Of a stretch of 52,488 nt of DNA, positions 26,473 to 35,014 are shown piece by piece (position 1 is the first letter of the stretch; each line of letters opens with the position of its first letter). Made by a program: the position numbers and the translations under genes. The stretch is from contig NZ_AQOH01000093.1 of the NCBI RefSeq assembly GCF_000364705.1, positions 1 to 52,488 of the forward strand. Direction: 5' to 3'. The notes beneath the pieces are model-generated. The model worked only from the letters and a program-made list of their open reading frames with translations. It had not been told where the DNA came from and ran no database searches. Source of the DNA: Pseudomonas fuscovaginae SE-1. Lineage in GTDB: Bacteria > Pseudomonadota > Gammaproteobacteria > Pseudomonadales > Pseudomonadaceae.

Positions 26473-28068
26473 CTAGGCGCTTTTCAGACGTTCGGCCAGG
26501 GCTGTCGCCAGTTGGGCCGTGAGCCCGTAGATCGACAGCTGCGGGTTGGCGCCGATGCTGGTGGGGAACAGCGAACCGTCGTGGATCGACAGGTTGCGCA
26601 ATTGGTGATGGCGACCGAGGCTGTCGGCGACCGCGGTCTTCGGGTCTTCGCCCATGGCACAGCCGCCCATCACGTGGGCGCTGCCCAGACGGGTGCGGTA
26701 GGTTTCCAGGCGCAGGCCGTCGATCAGCGTCTTGGCCTGGGCGAGCGAGTTGACGTAGTCGGCATCGGCATGCAGTGGCAGCACCGATTTGGCACCGGCG
26801 GCGAACTGGATCTCGGCCATGCTGTGGAATGCCCGGCGCAGGCCGTCCCAGGCGTAGGGCGACACCTGGTAGTCGAGTACCGGCGTGCCATCGCCACGCA
26901 GCTCCACCTCGCCGCCCGGACTGTCCGGGTGGAAGCCGTCGCGCATCAGGGCCAGCATCATGTGGGTGTGGGGCAACTGTTCCATGCGCAGGGCGCTTTG
27001 CGGGCCGAAGCCTCCGAGCAGGGTGCTGGCCAGGGCCGGTTGCAGTGGAGGCACTTCGAGTTTGTAGGACATGTGCCCGGTGGTGCCGTCCAGCCACTGG
27101 AAATGGTCGGAATAGATCGACTGCGGAGCGCCGTAGTAGGGGTTGATCACCTCGGAAAACTGCCCGGCGGAGAAATTCACCAGATGCAGGAAGGTGCGTT
27201 TGCCCAGTCGATCATGCGGGTCGGGTGCCTTGGAGCGCAGCAGCAGCCCCGGGCTGTTGATGCCGCCGCCGGCCAGTACGTAGTGACGGGCCTTGACGCT
27301 GATCTTGCGGCCATTGGGCGCGACGCAACGGGCATCCATGGCCAGGCATTGCAGGCCGCTGATCTTGTCGCCGTCGATCACCAGCCGTTCGGCACGTGCC
27401 AGGTAGAGCAGTTCGCCGCCTTTTTCCAGGGTGGCGGGTATGGTGGTGACCATCATCGATTGCTTGGCGTTGGTCGGGCAGCCCATGCCGCAGTAGCCCA
27501 GGTTCCAGCAGCCGCGCACGTTGCGCGGGATGACCTTCCAGCTGTAGTTGAGCTTTTCGCAGCCGTTGCGCAGCACGTCGTTGTTGGCGTTGGGTGGCAT
27601 CATCCAGGGCGCGACGCCGAGCCGCTGTTCCATTTTTTCGAACCACGGCGCCATCTCGGCGGCGCTATGGCCCTTGACGTTGTGTTCCCTGGCCCAGTGC
27701 TCCAGGGTCGGTTCGGGCGTGCGGAAGCTCGAGGTCCAGTTGATCAGCGTGGTGCCGCCGACGGCGCGGCCCTGGAGGATGGTGATGGCGCCGTCCTTGC
27801 TCATGCGGCCGATGCCTTCCTGGTAGAGGCTGGTGTAGGCCTCGTCCTCGAGCATCTTGAAGTCGTCGCTGGTCTTCAGCGGCCCTTCCTCGATCAACAG
27901 CACCTTGTAGCCGGCGGCGCTGAGGATTTCGGCGGTGGTCCCGCCACCGGCACCGCTGCCGATGATCGCGACATCGGCTTCCAGGGTCAGGTCCTGCTGC
28001 AGTTGCGAGCCGTTGTAGGTTTTCCAGCCGCGGGCCAGGCCTTCGCGGAACAGATCGGGTACCGGCAT
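26473..28068 (-). CDS. GMC-family FAD oxidoreductase (alcohol oxidase/dehydrogenase type)
   Basis: A 531-residue flavoenzyme. The FAD motif is IIGSGAGGGTTAEIL; a second GMC block includes GGTTLINW, and the C-terminus has the catalytic region HVMGGCAMGEDP and SIGANPQLSIYG. The segment CGMGCPTNAKQSM resembles the cysteine motif of long-chain alcohol oxidases. ATG 28068 (MPVPDLFREG) is chosen; the frame continues upstream without similarity. It lies 59 bp after the Tat-exported protein gene. Together with the aldehyde dehydrogenase it suggests stepwise oxidation of a hydrophobic or aromatic alcohol. The substrate is not determined. Confidence 0.87.
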   Translation of the reverse strand: MPVPDLFREGLARGWKTYNGSQLQQDLTLEADVAIIGSGAGGGTTAEILSAAGYKVLLIEEGPLKTSDDFKMLEDEAYTSLYQEGIGRMSKDGAITILQGRAVGGTTLINWTSSFRTPEPTLEHWAREHNVKGHSAAEMAPWFEKMEQRLGVAPWMMPPNANNDVLRNGCEKLNYSWKVIPRNVRGCWNLGYCGMGCPTNAKQSMMVTTIPATLEKGGELLYLARAERLVIDGDKISGLQCLAMDARCVAPNGRKISVKARHYVLAGGGINSPGLLLRSKAPDPHDRLGKRTFLHLVNFSAGQFSEVINPYYGAPQSIYSDHFQWLDGTTGHMSYKLEVPPLQPALASTLLGGFGPQSALRMEQLPHTHMMLALMRDGFHPDSPGGEVELRGDGTPVLDYQVSPYAWDGLRRAFHSMAEIQFAAGAKSVLPLHADADYVNSLAQAKTLIDGLRLETYRTRLGSAHVMGGCAMGEDPKTAVADSLGRHHQLRNLSIHDGSLFPTSIGANPQLSIYGLTAQLATALAERLKSA

Positions 28069-28127
28069 GTGACGCCTCTTTTTATAGTTGTTTTGACAGG
28101 TGTGCCTGGTTGAGGGCGGCGGCGAAG

Positions 28128-28673
28128 CTAGACCTTGGGCGGCCCTGGATAGCCGCAGTGGGCCCAGGCCTCGGGGCGGTTGTACCAGGCCATCATCACC
28201 AGTTGCAGCAACGAGGCATGGCCCATGCGCAGCAGGCTCAGGAAGCTGTTTTCCCAGCGTTTGAGAAAAGCCCGTATCTGCTCGGGGCTGGCATTTTCCC
28301 AACCACCCCAGATGCCGGTCAGCGGGCCGCGGGTCAGCCCCATGCCGAGCACGTCGAACAGTTGGCGGGTGAGCTTGAGCATTTCCGGCGAGAGGTGAGC
28401 GAGGCTCTTGTCGAGGCTGGCCAGGGTCTGTTCGACGGCGGCAGGCATCTTGTCGGGGCTCACCGCCCCCTGCAGCATCACCGGGATCAGCGCCCGCAGG
28501 AACGGCAGGTCAGCCGTCTGCAGCACGACGAAACCGTTCGCTGGCCCGGCCGCCGAACAGCCGGTCAGACTGGCGGTCAGTCCCGCGGTGGTGAGAAAAG
28601 CACTGGCGCAGAGGCCGAGCTTCAACAGGCCGCGCCGTGACAGCGCGGGCGATTCGGACAGGCTTGAAGTCAT
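28128..28673 (-). CDS. Tat-signal partner protein of the GMC oxidoreductase
   Basis: A 181-residue protein with a twin-arginine signal (SRRGLLKLGLCASAFL) and then a lipobox-like LTGC at about residues 36-39, so it may be a Tat-exported lipoprotein. The remainder is helical without catalytic motifs visible to me. Similar small Tat proteins sit beside GMC oxidoreductases, like subunit 3 of gluconate 2-dehydrogenase, and help export or anchor the folded flavoenzyme. That role is inferred from position. Confidence 0.75.
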   Translation of the reverse strand: MTSSLSESPALSRRGLLKLGLCASAFLTTAGLTASLTGCSAAGPANGFVVLQTADLPFLRALIPVMLQGAVSPDKMPAAVEQTLASLDKSLAHLSPEMLKLTRQLFDVLGMGLTRGPLTGIWGGWENASPEQIRAFLKRWENSFLSLLRMGHASLLQLVMMAWYNRPEAWAHCGYPGPPKV

Positions 28674-28696
28674 TATTGTTATTCACCTGGGTCAGT

Positions 28697-30127
28697 TCAG
28701 CGGACGAACAGCTTCTGGATCAGTTTCTGGATCGATTTTCCGTAGGGTGGGTAGATCAACCGGGCGGCGTTGAAGCGCTGCTTGGTCAGCACGCCCTTGG
28801 CCTTGCTGAAGGTCAGGAAACCTTCATGGCCGTGGTAGTGGCCCATGCCCGAGGGCCCGACGCCGCCGAACGGCAGATCCTCCTGGGGTACGTGCAGCAG
28901 CGTGTCGTTGAGGCAGACCCCACCGGAATGGGTTTCGTGCAGGACCCGCTGCTGTTCGCGCTTGTTGTAGCCGAAGTAATAGAGCGCCAGTGGGCGAGGT
29001 CGCTGGTTGATGTAGGCGAAAGCCTCATCGAGACCGTTGTACGGGACGATCGGCAGCAACGGGCCAAAGATCTCGTCCTGCATCACGGTCATCTCGTCGC
29101 TGACGTTCAGTAGCAGACTGTGCCCCATGCGACGCTGCTGGCCCTGGTCGAACAGCGGGATCAGCAGCGCGCCCTTGCTGGTGGCGTCGCTGATGTAGCC
29201 GTTGAGTCGGCTGAGCTGTCGTTCATTGATGATGCTGGTGTAGTCCGGGTTGTCCGCCAGGGTCGGATAGAAGCCACGGACCGCCTGGCGATAGGCCTCG
29301 ACGAAGGCGCCAACGCGCTCTTGCGGCACCAGCACGTAGTCCGGGGCCACGCAGGTCTGGCCGGCGTTGAGGGTCTTGCCGAAGGCGATGCGTTCGGCGG
29401 CATCCTTGAGCGGCACGTCGCTGGAGACGATCGCCGGCGACTTGCCGCCCAGCTCCAGGGTGACCGGGGTCAGGTGCTCGGCGGCGGCGCGCATCACGTG
29501 CTTGCCGATGCTGGTGGCGCCGGTGAACAGCAGGTGATCGAACGGCAGTTTGGAGAACGCCATGCCGATGTCCACGTCGCCGAGCACCACGCACACCAGG
29601 TCTTCGGGGAACACCCGGCCCAGCAGTTCCTTGAGCAGCAGGCCGGTGGCCGGGGTCGATTCGCTGAGCTTGAGCATCACCCGGTTGCCCGCGGCCAGGG
29701 CGCCGACCAGCGGGCCGATGGCGAGAAACAGCGGGTAGTTCCACGGCACGATCACGCCGATCACCCCCAGCGGCTGGTAGACCACTTTGGCCGAGGCCGG
29801 CTGGAAGGCCAGGCCGACCTGGCGCCGTGCCGGTTTCATCCAGCGCTTGAGGTGCTTGCGGGCGTAGTGGATGCCATGGAGGCTGGGCATGAGCTCGGCC
29901 AGCAGGGTCTCGTCGGCGCTGCGGTTGCCGAAGTCGGCGCTGATGGCTTCGATGATTGCCTGCCGTTCGTCGCTGAGCAACCGGCGCAGGCTCTCCAGCC
30001 ACTGCCGGCGCTGCTCGGCCGGGGGCATCGGATGCGCGGCGTAGGCCTGGCGCTGGGCCTGGAACAGGCGCTGGAGCTGGCTCTGTTGCTGCTCTGATTC
30101 CTGCAGGTAGGCGATTTCGGCAGACAT
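28697..30127 (-). CDS. calB: Coniferyl aldehyde dehydrogenase-like NAD(P)-dependent enzyme
   Basis: A 476-residue aldehyde dehydrogenase. The PWNYPLFLAIGP segment, FTGATSIGKHVM (Rossmann), ELGGKSPAIV (catalytic Glu) and NAGQTCVAPDYV (catalytic Cys) are intact. The C-terminal basic and hydrophobic tail (AARLIYPPYGKSIQKLIQKL) could attach it to the membrane, as in fatty aldehyde dehydrogenases of this class. Family members oxidise coniferyl aldehyde or medium-chain aldehydes. It is the first gene of a three-gene operon and is divergent from the TetR gene, with a palindrome at 30158-30171 just upstream. Confidence 0.88.
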   Translation of the reverse strand: MSAEIAYLQESEQQQSQLQRLFQAQRQAYAAHPMPPAEQRRQWLESLRRLLSDERQAIIEAISADFGNRSADETLLAELMPSLHGIHYARKHLKRWMKPARRQVGLAFQPASAKVVYQPLGVIGVIVPWNYPLFLAIGPLVGALAAGNRVMLKLSESTPATGLLLKELLGRVFPEDLVCVVLGDVDIGMAFSKLPFDHLLFTGATSIGKHVMRAAAEHLTPVTLELGGKSPAIVSSDVPLKDAAERIAFGKTLNAGQTCVAPDYVLVPQERVGAFVEAYRQAVRGFYPTLADNPDYTSIINERQLSRLNGYISDATSKGALLIPLFDQGQQRRMGHSLLLNVSDEMTVMQDEIFGPLLPIVPYNGLDEAFAYINQRPRPLALYYFGYNKREQQRVLHETHSGGVCLNDTLLHVPQEDLPFGGVGPSGMGHYHGHEGFLTFSKAKGVLTKQRFNAARLIYPPYGKSIQKLIQKLFVR

Positions 30128-30157
30128 GGCGCACTCCAGAAAATGTGTTTTTATTTT

Positions 30158-30171
30158 TAAACAAATGTTTA
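30158..30171. promoter_or_regulatory. Palindromic operator candidate between calB and tetR
   Basis: TAAACA-AA-TGTTTA is a perfect inverted repeat in an AT-rich patch, 31 bp upstream of the calB ATG and about 108 bp before the TetR gene. Size and position suit a TetR-family operator that covers the calB promoter. Confidence 0.55.
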
Positions 30172-30279
30172 GAGCTAAAGCTCGAAAATGTCAACAGCCG
30201 TGGGCGCCACGAATCGTTTATCCGTCGCGTGATAGGCCGTAAGATGCGGGGCACCGCATTGTTGAAGTAAAGCCGAGTC

Positions 30280-30948
30280 ATGGCCCCACGAATAAAAACC
30301 AGCGAGCGCATCGTCCAGAACAGCCTCGATCTGTTCAACCAGCAGGGCGAGCGCAGCGTCAGCACCAATCACATCGCGGCGCACATGGAGATTTCTCCGG
30401 GCAACCTCTACTACCACTTCCCCAACAAGCAGGCGATCATCGCCGTGCTGTTCGCCGAATATGAGGCACTGGTGGACAGTTTCCTGCGCCCGCCGCAGGG
30501 CCGTGCGGCGACCATCGAGGACAAGCGCTTCTATCTCAAGGCGCTGCTGGCGGCGATGTGGCGCTATCGTTTTCTGCACCGTGACCTCGAGCACCTGCTG
30601 GAAAGCGATGCCGAACTGGCCGGGCGTTACCGGCGGTTCTCCCAGCGCTGCCTGATCCAGGGGCAGTCGATCTACAAGGGCTTCGTCGATGCCGGGATCC
30701 TGGCGATGGACGCGGTACAGATCGAGTCGCTGACCCTCAACGCCTGGATTGTCCTGACCTCCTGGGTACGTTTTCTCAGTACCACGCGGGAAAGCGCCAA
30801 CCACCTGAGCGAAGAGTCGATCAAGCGTGGGGTGTATCAGGTGCTGGTGCTCGAGTCGGGCTTCGTCACGCCCCAGGCCCGCGACGCGGTCGACAGGTTG
30901 CTGAATGAATTCTACGTTCCCCTGGCCAAGGCGCTTGAGGAGGCCTAG
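30280..30948 (+). CDS. TetR-family transcriptional regulator
   Basis: A 222-residue regulator. The N-terminal helix-turn-helix is typical: SERIVQNSLDLFNQQGERSV, STNHIAAHMEISPGNLYYHF, then PNKQAIIAVLFAEYE. The C-terminal ligand domain is unclassified. It is divergent from calB and most likely represses the calB-Tat-GMC operon through the palindrome between them. The inducer is unknown. Confidence 0.9.
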   Translation: MAPRIKTSERIVQNSLDLFNQQGERSVSTNHIAAHMEISPGNLYYHFPNKQAIIAVLFAEYEALVDSFLRPPQGRAATIEDKRFYLKALLAAMWRYRFLHRDLEHLLESDAELAGRYRRFSQRCLIQGQSIYKGFVDAGILAMDAVQIESLTLNAWIVLTSWVRFLSTTRESANHLSEESIKRGVYQVLVLESGFVTPQARDAVDRLLNEFYVPLAKALEEA

Positions 30949-30993
30949 GGGACGGCCGGTTGTTCCCGTTATCCACTTCATGAGGAATGAGAC

Positions 30994-31848
30994 ATGCCCC
31001 TTGCGCAACTGATCAGCCCGCAGCAACTGGCCGAGCGCCAGGCCAGGCCCGGGGTGGTGATCCTGGATTGCCGCTTTGCCCTGGAAGATCCCGACTACGG
31101 CCAACGCAGCTATGCCGAGGGGCATATCGAGGGCGCGCATTTCGCTGATCTGGAGCGCGATCTCAGCGGCCCGGTGACCAGGGGCGTGACCGGTCGTCAC
31201 CCGCTACCGGAGCCGACGGCGCTGGTGGAGCGCCTGCAGGCCTGGGGTGTCAGTGTCGACAGCGAGATCGTGCTGTATGACGATGGCCCCGGCATTTACG
31301 CGGCCCGGGCCTGGTGGCTGCTGGCCTGGCTGGGCAAGCGCGACGGCGTATTCCTGCTCGATGGTGGGCTCAAGGCCTGGCATGCGGCGGGGCTGCCGTT
31401 GAGCCTGAATCCGCCGCCGTCCGGGCGTGGTACCTTCGTCGGCAGTGCGGATAACTCGTTGCTGATCAGTGCGCAGCAATTGCAGCAGCGTCTTGGCCAA
31501 CCGTCCCTGACCCTGCTCGATGCCCGTGCGTTGCCGCGTTTTCGCGGTGAGGTCGAGCCGATCGATCCGGTTGCCGGGCATATCCCGGGTGCGCAGTGTG
31601 CGGCGTTCAACGAGAACCTGGGGGCCGACGGACGGTTTTTGCCGGCCGATCAGCTCAGGCAGCGTTTTGCCGCGCAGTTGGGCGAGCGCCCGGTGCAGGA
31701 ACTGGTTGCCTATTGCGGTTCCGGGGTGACCGCGTGCCACAACCTGTTCGCGCTCAGCCTGGCCGGATATCCACTGGCGACCCTGTATCCGGGGTCGTGG
31801 AGCGAGTGGATCACCGACCCGCAGCGGGCGATCGCTACCGGCGATTGA
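30994..31848 (+). CDS. sseA: 3-mercaptopyruvate/thiosulfate sulfurtransferase
   Basis: A 284-residue protein with two rhodanese domains. The N-terminal domain is inactive-type. The C-terminal one has the active loop YCGSGVTACH with its cysteine; CGSGVTA is typical of mercaptopyruvate sulfurtransferases, while thiosulfate rhodanese has CRxGx[R/T]. It transfers sulfur from mercaptopyruvate to acceptors in the cytoplasm. It starts 45 bp after the TetR gene with GAGGAATGAG before the ATG, so co-transcription is possible but no functional link is evident. Confidence 0.88.
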   Translation: MPLAQLISPQQLAERQARPGVVILDCRFALEDPDYGQRSYAEGHIEGAHFADLERDLSGPVTRGVTGRHPLPEPTALVERLQAWGVSVDSEIVLYDDGPGIYAARAWWLLAWLGKRDGVFLLDGGLKAWHAAGLPLSLNPPPSGRGTFVGSADNSLLISAQQLQQRLGQPSLTLLDARALPRFRGEVEPIDPVAGHIPGAQCAAFNENLGADGRFLPADQLRQRFAAQLGERPVQELVAYCGSGVTACHNLFALSLAGYPLATLYPGSWSEWITDPQRAIATGD

Positions 31849-31875
31849 CTTCCGGGGCCATCACAGAGGTGATGC

Positions 31876-32856
31876 TCAGCGGCCCGCCAGCCACTCTGGA
31901 ATCCGCCGTTCCAGGTAGTAGCCGGGCCTGCTCAGGCTGCCGTCGACGAAGCCGACGTGCCCGCCCTTGCCCTGCAGCTCGAACTCGGTATCCGTCGCCA
32001 GCTCGGCCGGCTCCGGCAAGCTGTGACGAAAAACGAAAGGGTCGTCCGCCGCCTGGATGATCAGCGTCGGCGTACGGATCGCACCGAGAAAGTAGCGGCT
32101 CGATGCCCGGCGGTAATAATCCTGGGCATCCCGGTAGCCATGCAGTGGCGCCGTCACCCGGCCATCGAAATCCCAGAAGGTGCGCATGCCCGTGAGCGGG
32201 CCCAGGTTGCTAAGGGTCGCCAGCCCCTCGGCTCGTCCGTCGTGCTGGAACCGGCGCTGCTTGTCCTTGATGTAGGCGAGCATCTCGCGCATGAAATGCG
32301 CCTGGTAGACCTTGGAAAAGCCTTGGCCGATGCGGTCCGCGCACTGGTCGAGCCGAAACGGTACCGAGACCGCGACGGCCGCCTGCAGACCGCTGTCGGC
32401 GGCGCTTTCCCCCAGGTGTTTGAGCAGCACGTTGCCACCCAGCGAGTATCCCACGGCATGGAGCACCGCCAGGGGGCGTTTGCGCTGGAGGTGGGCGATG
32501 GTCGCGGCGAGGTCTTCGCTGGCCCCGGAGTGATAGCTGCGGGGCAGCAGGTTCGGTTCGCCGGAACAGCCGCGCCAGTTCAGCGCGACGCTGGCCCAGC
32601 CGCGTTCGGCCAGGGCCTGCTGCATGCCGACGATATAGGGTGAGTTCGAGGAGCCGGTCAGCCCGTGCAGGAGCAGCACCAGCGGTGTCGTGGCTTCGTG
32701 CGGGCCGAACCAGTCGAGGTCGAGGAAGTCGCCATCGTCCAGCCAGAGTCGTTCGCGCTGGCGTTCGAGGACGGCCTTCTTGCGCCAGAGTGGACCCCAG
32801 AGGGTTTGCAGGTGAGGGTTGCCCAGGCCGGGGGCGGGGCTGAAGCGGTTGGACAT
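31876..32856 (-). CDS. YheT-family alpha/beta hydrolase
   Basis: A 326-residue hydrolase. The N-terminal NPHLQTLWGPLWRK is typical of the YheT/ABHD1-3 family. The oxyanion region LLHGLTGSSNSPY is followed by nucleophile Ser in VGYSLGGNVLLKHLG. The acid lies in IQAADDPFVF and the final His in GGHVGFVDG. The triad is therefore complete. Probably an esterase or lipase, substrate unknown. The ATG at 32856 starts directly with the family motif; open codons further upstream are in the rsmD region. Confidence 0.88.
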   Translation of the reverse strand: MSNRFSPAPGLGNPHLQTLWGPLWRKKAVLERQRERLWLDDGDFLDLDWFGPHEATTPLVLLLHGLTGSSNSPYIVGMQQALAERGWASVALNWRGCSGEPNLLPRSYHSGASEDLAATIAHLQRKRPLAVLHAVGYSLGGNVLLKHLGESAADSGLQAAVAVSVPFRLDQCADRIGQGFSKVYQAHFMREMLAYIKDKQRRFQHDGRAEGLATLSNLGPLTGMRTFWDFDGRVTAPLHGYRDAQDYYRRASSRYFLGAIRTPTLIIQAADDPFVFRHSLPEPAELATDTEFELQGKGGHVGFVDGSLSRPGYYLERRIPEWLAGR

Positions 32857-32912
32857 GGGCGTTCGGTCTGTTTCGGTCGTGGGTGCGCCAGGCGGCGCAC
32901 CCGGTCGATCGA

Positions 32913-33530
32913 TCAGCCGGCGGCCGGTGCGCTGCGTTGCCATAGCGCATAGTACACCTGCCCGGACTTCTGCTCGCGGTGCAGGCGCCAGTTGCCCGGC
33001 AGGCCGAGGGTCGAGGGTGCGGTTTCGCTTTCGGTGTAGACCCAGGCATCGTCGGCCAGCCACTGGCGCTCTTCCAGCAGCGTGCAGACACCCGGCAGCA
33101 GGTTCTGGTTGAACGGCGGGTCGAGGAACACCAGGTCGAACGCGCTGGCTGGCTGGGTTTCCAGGTAGCGCAGGGCGTCGGCGGTCTGCACCTGGCCGAC
33201 GGTGCAGCGCAGGGTGCCCAGGTGCTCGCGCAGGCTGGAGACGGCGACATGGCTGGCGTCCAGTGCCTGGCCCATGGCGGCGCCACGGGACAGCGCCTCG
33301 AGGAACAGCGCGCCGCTGCCGGCGAACGGGTCGAGCACCTTCGCTCCGGCGACGTAGGGCGCCAGCCAGTTGAACAGGGTTTCGCGCACGCGGTCCGGGG
33401 TCGGGCGCAGTCCCAGGACATCCGGAAAACTCAGGCGACGGCTGCGCCATTCGCCGCCGATGATGCGCAGTTTGTTCACGCCGTTGTGCGGGTGTGCGGG
33501 TTTCTTGCTGTGACGCGATGGGCTGGCCAT
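32913..33530 (-). CDS. rsmD: 16S rRNA (guanine966-N2)-methyltransferase
   Basis: A 205-residue SAM-dependent enzyme that methylates G966 of 16S rRNA. The signature GVNKLRIIGGEWRSRRLSF comes first. The SAM motif is VLDPFAGSGALFLEALSRGA, and the catalytic NPPY-like motif is FLDPPFNQNLL. Its start codon meets the stop of the upstream M16 gene (stop 33530-33532), giving a one-base overlap, so the three genes are probably one transcript. Confidence 0.95.
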   Translation of the reverse strand: MASPSRHSKKPAHPHNGVNKLRIIGGEWRSRRLSFPDVLGLRPTPDRVRETLFNWLAPYVAGAKVLDPFAGSGALFLEALSRGAAMGQALDASHVAVSSLREHLGTLRCTVGQVQTADALRYLETQPASAFDLVFLDPPFNQNLLPGVCTLLEERQWLADDAWVYTESETAPSTLGLPGNWRLHREQKSGQVYYALWQRSAPAAG

Positions 33531-35014
33531 TAGTGCTCCGGAACCCCGAGCGGCTGCTCGGCGGGTTTGTCTGTCGGCGGCGGCAACGGTTTTTGTGGCA
33601 CCGTCGGGCCGGCGGTGACGACGATCATCTTGTCGACGCCCAGGTGTTTGTCCATGGCGGCCTTGACCTGTTCGACGGTCAGCGCCTGGGTTTGCCGCAT
33701 GAAGTCTTCAAGGTAGTTCAGCGGCAGGTTGTAGAACCCCATGGCGCCCAACTGGCCGACGATATCGCTGTTGCTGGCGGTGGACAGCGGGAAGCTGCCG
33801 GCCATTTCGCGCTTGGCGTCGTCGAGTTCCTTCTGGGTCGGGCCGGACTTGAGGTACTCGGCCAGCACGTCCTCGACCAGCTTCTGCGTGCCTTCGCTCA
33901 TTTCGGCGCGGGTCTGCAGATTGATCATGAACGGGCCACGGGCCTGCATCGGGCTGAAGCCGGAATAGATGCCGTAGGTCAGGCCGCGTTTCTCCCGCAC
34001 CTCGCTCATCAGCCGGGTGCCGAAACCGCCGCCGCCGAGAATCTGGTTGCCCAGGGACAGCGCGGCATAGTCGGGGTCGGCGCGGTCGATGCCCATCTGC
34101 GCCAGCAGGATGGTGGTCTGCTTGGACGGGAACTCGATATGCCCGCTGCTCGGTTGCGGGTCCTTGGCGAGGGCGATCTTCGGCAGCGCCGGGCCTTTCG
34201 GCAGGGCCGCCGAAACCTGGGCGGTCAGCGCTTCGGCTTCGCTGCGCGAGAGGTCGCCGACCAGGGCGATCACCACGTTGCCGGCCGCATAGGCCTTGGC
34301 GTGGAAGGCGCGCAGTTGCGCAACGGTGATCGGCGGGATGCTCTTGGCGGTGCCTTCGCTCGGGTGACCGTAAGGGTGGTCGCCGTAGAGGCGCTGGGAC
34401 AGGTCCAGGCTCGCCAGTTTGCCGGGGTTCTGTTTCTGGAATTCGAAGCCGGCCAGCAACTGGTTCTTGATCCGGGCCAGTGAGTCGGCCGGGAAGGTCG
34501 GCTTGCCGACCACCTGGGCGAACAGCTTCAGCGCCGGCTCGCGTTTATCGGGAGCGCTGAGGCTGCGCAGCGAGGCGATCGCCATGTCCTTATAGGAACC
34601 GTTGCCGAAATCCGCGCCGAGGCCTTCGAAGCCACGGGCGATGGCACCGACATCCTTGCCGGCCACGCCTTCGTTGAGCATGGCGTTGGTCAGTGTGGCC
34701 AAGCCCGGGGTGTTGCCGTCCTGGCTGCTGCCGGCGGCGAAGGTCAGGCGCAGGTCGAACATCGGCAGTTCATGGGCTTCGACGAACAGCACCCGGGCGC
34801 CTTCGGCGGTGTTCCAGGTCTGCACGTTGAGGCTGCGCCGGGCCGGTGCCTTGTCGTCCAGTTCAGCCAGCGACTGCAGCTTGTGGCTCGACCTGGCCTC
34901 CTCCAGGGCCTGGCCGGCCTGGGCACTCGACAGGCCCAGCAGGGGCAGGCCGAAGCCGCCGAAGGCGACGATCAGGGCCAGGCCGGGCAGGGTGAAGCGC
35001 GAACCCTTGCTCAT
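33530..35014 (-). CDS. M16 peptidase-family protein, non-catalytic subunit
   Basis: A 494-residue exported pitrilysin-family protein with an N-terminal membrane/signal segment (LPGLALIVAFGGFGLPLLGL). At the place of the zinc motif it reads TPGLATLTNAMLNEG, with no HxxEH, so it cannot bind zinc there. It keeps the Arg-Tyr substrate-binding motif in EVREKRGLTYGIYSG. This is the usual partner of an active M16 subunit, as in mitochondrial processing peptidase. Its ATG overlaps the stop of the active subunit gene (ATGA). It has a Pro-rich C-terminal tail. Confidence 0.88.
   Translation of the reverse strand: MSKGSRFTLPGLALIVAFGGFGLPLLGLSSAQAGQALEEARSSHKLQSLAELDDKAPARRSLNVQTWNTAEGARVLFVEAHELPMFDLRLTFAAGSSQDGNTPGLATLTNAMLNEGVAGKDVGAIARGFEGLGADFGNGSYKDMAIASLRSLSAPDKREPALKLFAQVVGKPTFPADSLARIKNQLLAGFEFQKQNPGKLASLDLSQRLYGDHPYGHPSEGTAKSIPPITVAQLRAFHAKAYAAGNVVIALVGDLSRSEAEALTAQVSAALPKGPALPKIALAKDPQPSSGHIEFPSKQTTILLAQMGIDRADPDYAALSLGNQILGGGGFGTRLMSEVREKRGLTYGIYSGFSPMQARGPFMINLQTRAEMSEGTQKLVEDVLAEYLKSGPTQKELDDAKREMAGSFPLSTASNSDIVGQLGAMGFYNLPLNYLEDFMRQTQALTVEQVKAAMDKHLGVDKMIVVTAGPTVPQKPLPPPTDKPAEQPLGVPEH

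Noticed and set aside
33530..35014. Second active zinc peptidase
   Set aside because: The HxxEH motif is replaced by TLTNAML-like sequence, so it is treated as the non-catalytic partner.
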